Shown here: piece after piece, positions 1-7,584 of the stretch
Layout of the letters: every line of letters starts with the position of its first letter
How positions within the stretch are numbered: the stretch's first letter is position 1
Assembly: GCF_015390235.1 (NCBI RefSeq)
Contig: NZ_VUOH01000001.1
Location: 930,001-994,000, forward strand
DNA length: 64,000 bases
Reading direction: 5' to 3'
DNA from: Quadrisphaera sp. INWT6
GTDB taxonomy: Bacteria; Actinomycetota; Actinomycetes; Actinomycetales; Quadrisphaeraceae
Program-made: the position numbers and the translations under genes
Notes under the pieces: generated by a model
Database searches by the model: none
Told to the model about the DNA's origin: nothing
What the model saw: only the letters and a program-made list of their open reading frames with translations

Positions 1-1490
1 CCGCGCTCCTCGCTGCCGGCGTGCGCGTGCGGCGCTGCACGGACCTGCGCCTGGTGCACCGCGTGCTGCGGCGCTCGACGGCCGTCGACCGAGAGCTGCT
101 CGCCGGTCCGGACACCGCCGCCTGGGACGAGCTGGCGCCCGTGAGCGCGAGCTCCGGCGCTCCGGGCGGCGCTGCGCCGGAGGGGCTGTTCGAGATGGCC
201 GCTCCGGCGGGTTCCCTCGACGCCGCCGCCGAGCTCGCCCGGCAGGAGGCCGCGGTGGCGGCGTCGCCGCTGCGCGGCCGGTTGCAGCTGCTGGCCGCGG
301 CGGAGAGCGCCGCCGGGCTGGTGGCCGCGGAGATGACGCACGCCGGGCTGCCGTGGCGCGCCGACGTCCACGACCGGCTGCTCGTCGACGAGCTCGGACC
401 GCAGCCGCCGGCGGGGGAGCAGCCGCGGGTGCTGGTGCACCTGCTCGACCAGGCGCGCTCGGCGCTCGACGCCCCCACCCTGAACCCCGACAGCCCCGCC
501 GACCTGCTGCGCGCCCTGCGCCGCGTCCGTCTGGAGCCGCCCGACACCCGCTCGGGCACGCTGCAGCAGCTCGACCACCCCGCCGTCGTCCCGCTGCTGG
601 AGCACCGGCGGCTGAGCAGGCTGCACGCCGCCAACGGCTGGCGCTGGCTGCGCGAGTGGGTCCGCGACGGCCGCTACCGCCCCGACCACCTGCCCGGCGG
701 CGTGGTCAGCGGCCGGTGGGCGGCGCAGGGCGGGGGAGCGCTGTCGGTGCCCGCCGTGCTGCGTCCCGCGGTGGTCGCCGACGACGGGTGGCGCCTGGTC
801 GTCGCCGACGTCGCCCAGCTCGAGCCGCGCGTGCTCGCCGCGGTCAGCGCCGACGCCGACCTGGCCCGCGCGGCGGCCGGCGGTGACCTCTACCAGGGCG
901 TCGTCGACAGCGGCGCCGTCGCCACCCGCGCCGACGCCAAGCTGGCGGTGCTCGGCGCGATGTACGGGGCCACCGCCGGCAGCGGCGGGCGCATGGTCGA
1001 TCACCTGGCGCGCCGGTACCCCCGCGCGGTGGAGCACCTCGAGCTCGCGGCGGCCGCGGGGGAGCGGGGCGAGGCCGTGAGCACCTGGCTGGGGCGCGGG
1101 TCGCCGGTGCCGACGGGCTCGTGGACCCAGCAGGCCCCCGACCAGCCCGCCAGCGACGCCGACCTGCGCGAGCGCCGCTCCTGGGGCCGCTTCACCCGCA
1201 ACTTCGTGGTGCAGGGGTCCGCGGCGGAGTGGGCCTCCAGCTGGGTCGCGCTGCTGCGCGAGGAGCTGTGGCGCCTCGGGAGCGGCCGGGTCGCCGAGCG
1301 CCCGCACCTGGTGCTCTTCCTCCACGACGAGGTGCTCGTGCACACCCCCGCAGCGCTGGCCGACGACGTCGCGCTCGCGGTCCGCGGCGCCGCAGAGCGC
1401 GCCGGGCGGCTGCTCTACGGCGACTTCCCGATCACCTTCCCCCTCGACGTGCACGTGGGCCGCGCCTGGAGCGACGCCGGCGGGCACTGA
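1..1490 (+). CDS. Bifunctional 3'-5' exonuclease/DNA polymerase (family A), 5' truncated
   Basis: The reading frame is open from the window edge (codons begin at base 3), so the N-terminal exonuclease part lies outside. What remains is a family A polymerase domain: motif A-like VADVAQLEPRVLAA, motif B-like DAKLAVLGAMYGA, and motif C LFLHDEVLVH with the catalytic HDE. Actinobacteria carry this short bifunctional enzyme in addition to PolI; a role in repair synthesis is inferred. The canonical motif A DYSQIELR is altered to DVAQLEPR, keeping the metal-binding Asp and the E-x-R core. The gene ends at TGA 1488-1490, and a decayed copy of its last codons lies 150 bp downstream. Confidence 0.9.
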   Translation, partial: ALLAAGVRVRRCTDLRLVHRVLRRSTAVDRELLAGPDTAAWDELAPVSASSGAPGGAAPEGLFEMAAPAGSLDAAAELARQEAAVAASPLRGRLQLLAAAESAAGLVAAEMTHAGLPWRADVHDRLLVDELGPQPPAGEQPRVLVHLLDQARSALDAPTLNPDSPADLLRALRRVRLEPPDTRSGTLQQLDHPAVVPLLEHRRLSRLHAANGWRWLREWVRDGRYRPDHLPGGVVSGRWAAQGGGALSVPAVLRPAVVADDGWRLVVADVAQLEPRVLAAVSADADLARAAAGGDLYQGVVDSGAVATRADAKLAVLGAMYGATAGSGGRMVDHLARRYPRAVEHLELAAAAGERGEAVSTWLGRGSPVPTGSWTQQAPDQPASDADLRERRSWGRFTRNFVVQGSAAEWASSWVALLREELWRLGSGRVAERPHLVLFLHDEVLVHTPAALADDVALAVRGAAERAGRLLYGDFPITFPLDVHVGRAWSDAGGH

Positions 1491-1502
1491 CGCCTGACCC
1501 CA

Positions 1503-1620
1503 CCGGCGGGTCTCGACCTGCCGGAACCCGGCCACCACGTGTCGGAGCCCCGGCACCAGCTGTCGGAACCCGGCTCGGGTTCCGACACGTCGCGGCAGGG
1601 ACCCGACACCTCCGGGCGGA
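1503..1620. repeat. Double-hairpin palindromic repeat after the polymerase gene
   Basis: The core is a near-perfect stem: 12-bp arms TGTCGGAACCCG at 1561-1572 and 1576-1587 around a 3-nt loop. It is flanked by a second, weaker pair of the same motif (GTGTCGGAGCCC near 1540, GGGACCCGACACC near 1598). It may terminate transcription of the polymerase gene. The nested two-left/two-right layout is shared with the palindrome at 1700-1782. Confidence 0.7.
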
Positions 1621-1624
1621 GGAT

Positions 1625-1673
1625 GCGGGCCTTCGACGTGCACGTCGGCCTCGTCTGGCCCGGCGCCGGCTGA
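1625..1673 (+). other. Decayed duplicate of the polymerase gene 3' end
   Basis: In the polymerase reading frame the DNA encodes FDVHVGLVWPGAG followed by TGA (1671-1673), closely matching the true C-terminus LDVHVGRAWSDAGGH at 1443-1490. A 13-nt stretch, TCGACGTGCACGT, is identical. It is too short to be a gene. It looks like a remnant of a duplicated or displaced gene end, separated from the live one by the palindromic repeat. Confidence 0.55.
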
Positions 1674-1699
1674 CCCGCGGCGGCGCGAGGTGCGGCCGC

Positions 1700-1782
1700 G
1701 CAGCTCACGCCCCTTCGCCGCAGCTGCCGCCTCATCGGGAGTGCCGAAGGGGCGGCAGCTGCGACGAAGGGGCGGCAACTGC
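1700..1782. repeat. Palindromic repeat, GCAGCTG..CGCCCCTTCG family
   Basis: The left motif at 1700-1717 (GCAGCTCACGCCCCTTCG) and a partial copy at 1720 pair with two direct copies of the inverse at 1745-1762 and 1765-1782 (CGAAGGGGCGGCAGCTGC and CGAAGGGGCGGCAACTGC). The same motif with small changes recurs at 24485-24547. No reading frame is supported here. Confidence 0.7.
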
Positions 1783-1822
1783 GCCGTCTGCGTCTGCCCA
1801 GTGCCCAGATGGCCCCGTGGGC

Positions 1823-1865
1823 GCTCGGATGGCCCCATCACGAGTGCCGATGGGGCCATCCGAGC
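1823..1865. repeat. Perfect 17-bp-arm palindrome
   Basis: Arms GCTCGGATGGCCCCATC (1823-1839) and its exact inverse (1849-1865) enclose a 9-nt loop. A partial third copy, AGATGGCCCCGTGG, precedes at 1808. It lies about 100 bp upstream of the AAA ATPase start. The gap 1491-1930 therefore consists almost entirely of three palindromic elements. Confidence 0.7.
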
Positions 1866-1969
1866 ACCTACGGCGCTACCTCGGCCGCTCAGGAGCCCCC
1901 CTGGACGGGCTGCCGAGGTCCGGCCCGGGGATGACGCGCCGCGGTGATCAGCGCCGGGACGATGCGGGG

Positions 1970-3532
1970 GTGAGCGACCCCCAGACCCCCGTCACCCAGA
2001 CCCCCACCACCCAGACCCCCGCCGCCGCTGACGAGCGCGTCGCCTTCGCCCGGGCCTTCACGGGCCTGGTCGACTGGGCGCGCGACACCGCGGCCGAGCA
2101 GGTCCCTCCGCTGGTCACCCGCCTGCGCGACCACCTCGGCCAGGGGGCCCGTGACGCCGCCGTCGTCAGCCGCGAGTTCGCGGTGTTCGACAGGGTCAAC
2201 CTGCAGCTGGCGCTGGACGCGTGGACCTCCGAGCCCGGCAGGACCGTCGAGGTGGTCGGCTACACGATCCCGCCGCACTTCGGCACCGTCGACGTGGCCC
2301 AGATGCTCCAGGGGTCGCACCTCCCGCCGCTGCGCATGACCGCGCCGCCCGTCGACGACCTGCCCTCCGGCCCGACCAGCACCACGGCCGTCTGGCGCGC
2401 GGTGCTGCTCCTCGTCACCGACGCCCGCGGCCGCCACGCCCTGCACGTCCGTGGCCCGGCCGACCAGCACGGGCACAGCGGGTTCACCGTCGAGGTGGCC
2501 GGGCTGGAGACCGCGCAGGCCCAGGAGCTGCTCGGCGAGCTCGAGGCGCTGCGCTCGGCCGAGAACGTCTACCGCGGCCAGGTGCTGGAGATCAGCACCA
2601 ACGAGCACGGCGGCGTCGCCCTGCGCTTCCCCGACCTGCCCCGCACCGACCGCGACGACGTCGTCCTCCCCGAGGCCGTGCTCGCCCGCGTGGAGCGGCA
2701 CACCCTCGCCGTCGCCGCCCGCCGCGAGGTCCTGCGCGCCAGCGGTCAGCACCTCAAGCGCGGCCTGCTCCTCTACGGCCCGCCCGGCACGGGCAAGACC
2801 CACACCACCCGCTACGTGGTGACGCACCTGCCGGACACCACCGCCCTGCTGCTGTCGGGCAGGTCCCTCCACCTCATCGGGTCCGTCGCGGCCATGGCGC
2901 GCGAGCTGCAGCCGGCCGTCGTCGTGCTGGAGGACGTCGACCTCGTCGCCGAGGACCGCTCCTACGGCCACGGGATGAACCCCGTCCTGTTCGAGCTGCT
3001 CGACGCCATGGACGGCGCCGCCGCCGACGCCGACCTGCTCTTCCTCCTCACCACCAACCGCGCCGAGGCCCTGGAGCGGGCGCTCGCGGCCCGCCCGGGA
3101 CGCGTCGACGTCGCCCTCGAGATCGGGCTGCCGGACGCCGACGCCCGCCGCCGCCTCCTGCGCCTGTACGCGCGCTCGGTGCCGCTGACCGCTGACGACG
3201 ACGTCGTGGAGCAGGTGGTGGCGCGCAGCGAGGGCGTCACGGCGTCGTTCGTGAAGGAGCTCGTGCGCCGGGCCGTGCTGGAGGCGGCGATGACCCACGC
3301 CGACGCCGTCACCGCCGTGCAGGAGGTGACGGGTGGGCACCTGCTGCGCGCCCTCGACGACCTCCTCGACTCCAGCCAGGCCCTCACCCGCGCGCTGCTG
3401 GGCGTGCCGGCGGACCAGTCCGACGAGCCCGACGACCCGGACGGCTCGACGGTGCAGTACGAGGGCAGCTACGAGCCGGGGGTGCAGGTGGTCATGACCG
3501 CCCAGCAGGCCAGGGCGCACGGCATCCACTGA
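1970..3532 (+). CDS. AAA family ATPase
   Basis: This is a 520-residue protein. After a low-complexity start (repeated TQTP) there is an N-terminal domain of about 220 residues with no recognised motif. An AAA module follows: Walker A LLYGPPGTGKTHTT, Walker B VVVLEDVDLVAEDR, sensor/second region of homology LTTNRAEALERALAARPGRVD, and a C-terminal lid. The layout fits single-AAA-domain ATPases related to the Cdc48/BCS1 type; the substrate is unknown. I chose GTG 1970; ATG 1931 is in frame and would add 13 basic residues. It stands alone and converges on the MarR gene through the palindrome at 3534-3593. Confidence 0.85.
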   Translation: MSDPQTPVTQTPTTQTPAAADERVAFARAFTGLVDWARDTAAEQVPPLVTRLRDHLGQGARDAAVVSREFAVFDRVNLQLALDAWTSEPGRTVEVVGYTIPPHFGTVDVAQMLQGSHLPPLRMTAPPVDDLPSGPTSTTAVWRAVLLLVTDARGRHALHVRGPADQHGHSGFTVEVAGLETAQAQELLGELEALRSAENVYRGQVLEISTNEHGGVALRFPDLPRTDRDDVVLPEAVLARVERHTLAVAARREVLRASGQHLKRGLLLYGPPGTGKTHTTRYVVTHLPDTTALLLSGRSLHLIGSVAAMARELQPAVVVLEDVDLVAEDRSYGHGMNPVLFELLDAMDGAAADADLLFLLTTNRAEALERALAARPGRVDVALEIGLPDADARRRLLRLYARSVPLTADDDVVEQVVARSEGVTASFVKELVRRAVLEAAMTHADAVTAVQEVTGGHLLRALDDLLDSSQALTRALLGVPADQSDEPDDPDGSTVQYEGSYEPGVQVVMTAQQARAHGIH

Positions 3533-3533
3533 C

Positions 3534-3593
3534 CGTGATCATGGACTTCCGCCACCCTGCGGGTCCGTGGGGTGGCGGACGCCCATGATCACG
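3534..3593. repeat. Palindromic repeat, CGTGATCATGGAC family, at convergent gene ends
   Basis: The arms at 3534-3557 and 3570-3593 (outer sequence CGTGATCATGG, inner CCGCCACCC) match at all but a few positions around a 12-nt loop. It begins 2 bp after the ATPase stop and supplies the TGA stop of the MarR gene (3589-3591). It could act as a bidirectional terminator. Half copies of the same arm occur at 34401-34425 and 35414-35438. Confidence 0.8.
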
Positions 3594-4071
3594 GCGGGGA
3601 GGTGGCGGCCGTGATGACGGCGGTGAGCGAGTCGCGCAGGGAGACCAGGTCGCCCACGTCCATGCCGAGCCGCGCCATGACGGCCCGGGGGACTGCGAGG
3701 GCCTCCTCGCGCAGCGCGCTGCCCGCGTCGGTGAGCGTGACGACGACGCTGCGCTCGTCGCGCTCGTCACGGGTCTTGGTCACCAGGTCGAGGGTCACCA
3801 GGCGCTTGAGCAGCGGCGACAGCGTGCCCGAGTCGAGCTGGAGCAGCCCCCCGAGCCCCTTGACCGTCAGTCGCCGGTGCTGCCAGAGCGCCAGCATCAC
3901 CAGGTACTGCGGGTGGGTGAGCCCCAGCGGCTCGAGCACCGGGCGGTAGAGGCCGATGACGCTGCGCGCCGCCACGGCGAGGGCGAAGCAGACCTGCTGG
4001 TCGAGCGCGAGGAGGTCGGTCCCGCCGCTCCCGCTGGCCGTGCCGTCGACGGCGGGGGTGGTCGTGCTCAC
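3589..4071 (-). CDS. MarR/OhrR-type transcriptional regulator
   Basis: This is a 160-residue winged-helix protein. It has the dimer helix LDQQVCFALAVAARSVIGLY, the recognition region VKGLGGLLQLDSGTLSPLLKRL and the wing RDERDERSVVVTLTDAG. Cys28, in LDQQVCFA, sits where OhrR proteins carry their peroxide-sensing cysteine, so an organic-hydroperoxide or oxidant sensor is likely. No ohr gene is adjacent. I chose GTG 4071 (VSTTTP) over an upstream extension that lacks family similarity. It is divergent from the small gene at 4140, and the shared 68-bp gap carries inverted repeats that could be its operator. Confidence 0.82.
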   Translation of the reverse strand: MSTTTPAVDGTASGSGGTDLLALDQQVCFALAVAARSVIGLYRPVLEPLGLTHPQYLVMLALWQHRRLTVKGLGGLLQLDSGTLSPLLKRLVTLDLVTKTRDERDERSVVVTLTDAGSALREEALAVPRAVMARLGMDVGDLVSLRDSLTAVITAATSPP

Positions 4072-4080
4072 ACCGCCATC

Positions 4081-4116
4081 GTACGTCCAGTGGCGTACCA
4101 TCGAGTTGTCCACAAC
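4081..4116. promoter_or_regulatory. Candidate MarR operator in divergent promoter region
   Basis: The gap between the MarR gene and the divergent small gene holds GTACG-N8-CGTAC (4081-4098) and then GTTGT-CC-ACAAC (4105-4116). Either symmetrical site could bind the MarR dimer. This is inference from symmetry and position only. Confidence 0.35.
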
Positions 4117-4139
4117 CGATCAGTGCAAGGGATGCTCGG

Positions 4140-4409
4140 ATGTCCTTCGTCCGCCGGTTCTTCGGCAGGCTCAACCGCGCCGTCGGCTCCGTCGAGGAGA
4201 ACCTCAAGGCCGTCTACGGCGGCGCGCAGGTCGACGAGCGCTCGATGGGCACGCAGGCCGCCAAGGCCGAGCACCGCCTGACGGGCGTGCAGGGCGAGTA
4301 CGAGATGCACCGCGACGCCACGGGGCGCACCTACCTGGTGACCAAGCCGCCGTCGCGCGAGCAGCCCCCGGCGCCCGGCGCGGGCGGCGCGGAGGCCGAG
4401 CAGCGCTAG
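4140..4409 (+). CDS. Small conserved-looking hypothetical protein
   Basis: This is an 89-residue protein with a basic, amphipathic start (MSFVRRFFGRLNRAVGSVEE) and a Pro/Ala-rich tail. No family is recognised. Start ATG 4140 is preceded by AAGGGA at a reasonable distance. It may be controlled by the divergent MarR regulator, from which it is separated by only 68 bp. Its TAG stop shares the palindrome CTAG (4406-4409) with the stop codon of the convergent Nudix gene. Confidence 0.6.
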   Translation: MSFVRRFFGRLNRAVGSVEENLKAVYGGAQVDERSMGTQAAKAEHRLTGVQGEYEMHRDATGRTYLVTKPPSREQPPAPGAGGAEAEQR

Positions 4410-4882
4410 GAGCGGCGCGGCCGGCCGTCCTCCAGCTCGTCGAGCGCCCCGGTCTCGACCGCCTCGACGGTGGCGCGCACCCGGCGGGCCAGCGGCTCGC
4501 CGCACCGGCGGTCGACGACGTCGAGGTCCACGAACCCCGCTGAGGCCAGCTCGTCGGCGGGGAGGCGCAGCCCGGAGGCGTCGGCCAGCACCCCGCCGTC
4601 GTAGACCAGGCGGAGTGCGTCACCTCGCGGCGTGCTCGACCAGTCGAGGCACAGCAGGCGGCCGAGCGGCAGCGCGGTCTCGTCGAGGCCCAGCTCTTCC
4701 AGCAGCTCGCGCCGGCACGCCGCCGCGGGTCCTTCCCCTGCCTCGACGAGCCCGCCCGGCACCTCCCACGTCGCTCTGTACGTCGGCTCGACCAGCAGCA
4801 CCCGGCCGGCCGGGTCGCGCACCAGCGCCCCGGCGGCGGTCACCGGGCGCGCGGCCGAGGCCAGCCAGGGGGCGTCGCTCAC
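4406..4882 (-). CDS. Nudix hydrolase
   Basis: This is a 158-residue protein with a complete Nudix box, G-x5-E-x7-REL-x-EE-x-GL, read as GGLVEAGEGPAAACRRELLEELGL around residues 47-70. It should hydrolyse a nucleoside diphosphate-linked compound; the substrate cannot be told. GTG 4882 overlaps the stop of the NmrA-like gene by 4 bp (GTGA), so it is probably translated from the same mRNA as the two genes upstream on this strand. Confidence 0.85.
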   Translation of the reverse strand: MSDAPWLASAARPVTAAGALVRDPAGRVLLVEPTYRATWEVPGGLVEAGEGPAAACRRELLEELGLDETALPLGRLLCLDWSSTPRGDALRLVYDGGVLADASGLRLPADELASAGFVDLDVVDRRCGEPLARRVRATVEAVETGALDELEDGRPRRS

Positions 4883-5742
4883 CGGGCGAGCAGCTGCGCG
4901 AGGCTCGTGGCGGGGCGGCCCGTGAGGTCGGCGACGGCGGTGCTGGTGCCGGCCATCTCCCCGGCCGCGATGGCCGTGTACGTGGAGACCCACGCCTCGA
5001 GCTGCCAGTCGGGGGCGCCGTAGACGGCCCGGGAGGAGCGGGCCTCCTCGAGCGACTCGGCGCGGTACGACACCTCCCGCCCGGTGACCCGCGTGATGGT
5101 CTCCGCCACCTCGGCGAGCGTCAGCGCCTCGGGTCCGGTGAGGTCGTACGTGGCGCCGGCGTGCGCGGCCGGGTCGCGCAGCACGGCGAGGGCGGCCGCG
5201 GCGACGTCGTCCTGCGCCACCGCGGCGACGCGGCCGTCACCGGCGGGGCCCCGCAGCACGCCGTCGTCGCCGACGAAGAGCGGCAGCACGTCGGCGTAGA
5301 GGCTGTCGCGCAGGAACGTCCACGACGCACCCGTGCCGCGCAGCAGCTGCTCGGTGACGTGGTGGTCGCGGGCGAGCGTGAAGGTCGCGGTGGGGGAGGC
5401 GCCCTGGAACGAGGTGTAGACCACGTGCCCGACGCCGGCGGCCGCAGCCGCCTCGACGAAGGTGCGGTGCTGCTCGACGCGGTCGGCGCTCTCCGAACCC
5501 GACACCATGAACAGCAGCTCGACGCCCTCCAGGGCCTGCCGCGCCGCGTCGCCGTCGGCGTAGGGAGCCGTGTGGACGGTGCTGCCCGGCAGGTCGGGCG
5601 CCCGCGAGGCGTCGCGCACGAGCAGCCGCTGCTCCACGCCCGCTGCCGCGAGCCCGCGGGCCACGCGCCCGCCGACCTGGCCGGTCGAGCCGGTCACCGC
5701 CACCCGCGGGCCGGTCCCTCTGCTGGCCCCTCTGCTGGTCAC
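4879..5742 (-). CDS. NmrA/quinone-oxidoreductase-2-like NAD(P)-binding protein
   Basis: This is a 287-residue Rossmann protein of the atypical SDR group. It has the glycine motif VTGSTGQVGG near the N-terminus, VELLFMVSGSESADRVEQH in the middle, and YTSF where the catalytic Tyr would lie; the classical YxxxK is absent. That fits NmrA-like redox sensors or QOR2-type NADPH:quinone reductases such as YtfG. GTG 5742 overlaps the nuclease gene stop by 4 bp, so the order is nuclease-NmrA-Nudix. Confidence 0.8.
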   Translation of the reverse strand: MTSRGASRGTGPRVAVTGSTGQVGGRVARGLAAAGVEQRLLVRDASRAPDLPGSTVHTAPYADGDAARQALEGVELLFMVSGSESADRVEQHRTFVEAAAAAGVGHVVYTSFQGASPTATFTLARDHHVTEQLLRGTGASWTFLRDSLYADVLPLFVGDDGVLRGPAGDGRVAAVAQDDVAAAALAVLRDPAAHAGATYDLTGPEALTLAEVAETITRVTGREVSYRAESLEEARSSRAVYGAPDWQLEAWVSTYTAIAAGEMAGTSTAVADLTGRPATSLAQLLAR

Positions 5743-6683
5743 GCGCACGCCTCCCCGTTGCCGTCCCGGTCGAGCCGGGGGTTCCACCCCGGGTCACCCT
5801 GCCGCAGCGGCGTCGCACCTGCCGCCTCGGCGGCGGAGCAGCTCGCGAAGGGCCCGGTGACCGTCGTCGTCCCGCCGCCCCCGCTGCCGTCAGCTCCGCT
5901 CCCGCCGACCGCGCCGCTGGTGATCCCGCCGTCGTCGACGGGCAGCTGCTGGTCGGGGCAGGTCGACAGGACGTCGACCATCGCGTCGCGCTCCGCCTGC
6001 GTCACCCACGCGCCGTACTTCGCCTTCACCGCGATCTGCCGGGCGACGTACGGGCAGCGGTACTCCTTGTTCGGCGGGAGCCACGTGGCGGCGTCGCCGT
6101 CGCCCTTCTGGGAGTTCAGCGGCCCGTCGACGGCCAGCAGGTTCAGGGGGTCGTTGGCGAAGCGCGCCCGCGTGTCCTCCGACCACTGCTGCGCACCGGT
6201 CTGCCAGGCGTCGGAGAGGGCCACGAGGTGGTCGATCTGGACGTCGGCGCTGCGCGGACCGCGCTCGAAGCTGATGCGCTTGGGCGTGTACGGGTCGACC
6301 AGGACCCCGCTGCGCACCTGGCACGGGTCGTCGCTGCTGTACGAGACGTCGGTGAGGTCGCGTGCGAGCACGTCGTCGCGGGTGTCGCAGCCGTTGGCGT
6401 CGACGTCCTTCCACGCCGCTCCGAACTGCTCGCGGCTGTACCCGGTCTTGGGGGCCTTGCCCTTGACGGGGACGTCGCGCAGCGCCGCCAGCGCCGAGCC
6501 GGTGGGCGCCTGCTCCACCGCCTCGGTGGGGTCGGGGCCGAGCGCGGCGTCGAGGGCCGCGCCGAGGCCGCCCGCGGCGCGTACCGCGAGCACGACGACG
6601 AGCAGCACGAGGAGGACGCCGACGACGAGGCCGACGCGCGAGCGGACGGGGCGGGAGGCCCCCCGGGGGGAAGTCCGGGACAC
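5739..6683 (-). CDS. Membrane-anchored/secreted HNH nuclease (DUF1524) with excalibur domain
   Basis: This is a 314-residue protein. A basic N-terminus and one hydrophobic segment (VGLVVGVLLVLLVVVLAV) form a signal anchor. The DUF1524-type HNH fold follows, with DHLVALSDAW, NDPLNLLAVDGPLN and Cys residues at DPCQV and YRCPYVA. The C-terminus is an excalibur Ca-binding motif, LDRDGNGEACA. It is probably an extracellular DNase. GTG 6683 (VSRTSP), with GGGAC upstream, gives a normal-length n-region; GTG 6767 is in frame and would add 28 residues. It lacks the DUF262 partner of GmrSD restriction enzymes. Confidence 0.85.
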   Translation of the reverse strand: MSRTSPRGASRPVRSRVGLVVGVLLVLLVVVLAVRAAGGLGAALDAALGPDPTEAVEQAPTGSALAALRDVPVKGKAPKTGYSREQFGAAWKDVDANGCDTRDDVLARDLTDVSYSSDDPCQVRSGVLVDPYTPKRISFERGPRSADVQIDHLVALSDAWQTGAQQWSEDTRARFANDPLNLLAVDGPLNSQKGDGDAATWLPPNKEYRCPYVARQIAVKAKYGAWVTQAERDAMVDVLSTCPDQQLPVDDGGITSGAVGGSGADGSGGGGTTTVTGPFASCSAAEAAGATPLRQGDPGWNPRLDRDGNGEACA

Positions 6684-6778
6684 GTCGCGCAGCGTCCCAC
6701 GGCGGTGGCGGAGCGTGCAGGGCCAGATCGCGCGCTGTGGACGGCGGGGAGGTCGCCTGTCGCTCACCTTGTGCCGCT

Positions 6779-6796
6779 CGTAGTATTAATGCTACG
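6779..6796. promoter_or_regulatory. Palindromic operator/promoter of the XRE gene
   Basis: CGTAGTATTAATGCTACG is symmetrical at 16 of 18 positions and is one of the few AT-rich spots in the window. It ends 8 bp before the ATG of the XRE regulator and contains TAGTAT, a plausible -10. Autoregulation by that protein is inferred. Confidence 0.6.
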
Positions 6797-6804
6797 AATA
6801 GTGC

Positions 6805-7074
6805 ATGGGAAGGACGCCCAAGACCGACGACGACGCGGTGCACCACCGCATCGCCGTCCTGCGCGCCGAACGGGGTGCGAGCCGCAAGGACCTCGCCGAG
6901 GCCGTCGGCGTGCACCCGCAGACGATCGGCTACCTCGAGCGGGGCGAGTACAGCCCCTCCCTCGTGCTGGCCCTGCGCATCGCCCGCTTCTTCGACCTGC
7001 CGGTCGAGGCCGTCTTCAGCCTCGACCCCCTGCCCCCCCTCAGCTCCGAGGTCTACGGAAGGACAGCCCGATGA
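6805..7074 (+). CDS. Small XRE (Cro/C1) helix-turn-helix regulator
   Basis: This is an 89-residue protein that is almost entirely an HTH_3 domain: RIAVLRAERGASRKDLAEAV then VHPQTIGYLERGEYSPSLVLALRIARFF. The tail FDLPVEAVFSLDPLPPLSS is typical of YozG-like one-domain repressors. It is coupled to the membrane protein that follows (ATGA overlap 7071-7074), with SD GGAAGGA upstream of that gene. An AT-rich palindrome sits directly upstream of its start. Such pairs usually work as repressor plus membrane partner; the signal is unknown. Confidence 0.88.
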   Translation: MGRTPKTDDDAVHHRIAVLRAERGASRKDLAEAVGVHPQTIGYLERGEYSPSLVLALRIARFFDLPVEAVFSLDPLPPLSSEVYGRTAR

Positions 7075-7574
7075 GCGCCGCAGCCAAGACCCGCCCGACC
7101 GACCTGGCCGCCACCTTCGAGGACGACCGGTACTCCTGGACCCGCCGCCGCTCGGTGCGCCGCGCCGGGGTGACCGGCGAGGCGGTGCTCGTGGGCGTGC
7201 TGGCGCTGGCGGCCCTGGCCGCCGGGCACGGCGTGCTGGTGGGCGGGGTGTTCGCCGTGGTCTGGGTGGTGGGGCTGGTGCTGTTCGTCCCGCTGCACTC
7301 GGTGGTGAACCTCGGGGTCCGCGGGCTCTACGACCGGCGCGAGGCGAGCCTCGACGAGGTGCAGCGGACCCAGCGCGACAGGTCGGCCACCGCCACGCAC
7401 TGGCCGAGGCTGCTGCTGTCGCTGCTCGCCGTGCTGGTGGCGGTGCAGACCGCGACCGGCGCTGACGGGGCCGGGGCCGCGGCGGCGGCGTTCTCGGTGG
7501 GGTTCGTGCTCTGGTTCGCCAGCTGGCTCACCTCCACCTGGCACCTGGCCTGGACCCTCCCCGAGGAGGACTGA
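7071..7574 (+). CDS. Four-helix membrane protein partnered with XRE regulator
   Basis: This is a 167-residue protein with two pairs of hydrophobic helices: AVLVGVLALAALAAGHGVLV and VFAVVWVVGLVLFVPLHSVV, then LLLSLLAVLVAVQTATG and AAFSVGFVLWFASWLTS. A charged cytoplasmic loop (LYDRREASLDEVQRTQRDR) separates them. No named family is assigned with confidence. ATG 7071 overlaps the XRE stop. It is likely the sensor or target partner of the small regulator. Confidence 0.78.
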   Translation: MSAAAKTRPTDLAATFEDDRYSWTRRRSVRRAGVTGEAVLVGVLALAALAAGHGVLVGGVFAVVWVVGLVLFVPLHSVVNLGVRGLYDRREASLDEVQRTQRDRSATATHWPRLLLSLLAVLVAVQTATGADGAGAAAAAFSVGFVLWFASWLTSTWHLAWTLPEED

Positions 7575-7584
7575 CCCCGTCACC

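Noticed and set aside
1623..1673. Short ORF MRAFDVHVGLVWPGAG as a small protein gene
   Set aside because: It is a fragmentary copy of the polymerase C-terminus lacking a ribosome binding site.
5739..6683. DUF1524 protein as a GmrSD type IV restriction enzyme
   Set aside because: There is no DUF262 GTPase/NTPase part, and the protein has a signal anchor and an excalibur motif, which fit a surface or secreted nuclease.
6805..7574. XRE-membrane pair as a toxin-antitoxin system
   Set aside because: The partner is a 167-residue four-helix membrane protein without toxin features; a repressor/sensor pair fits better, though it is unproven.
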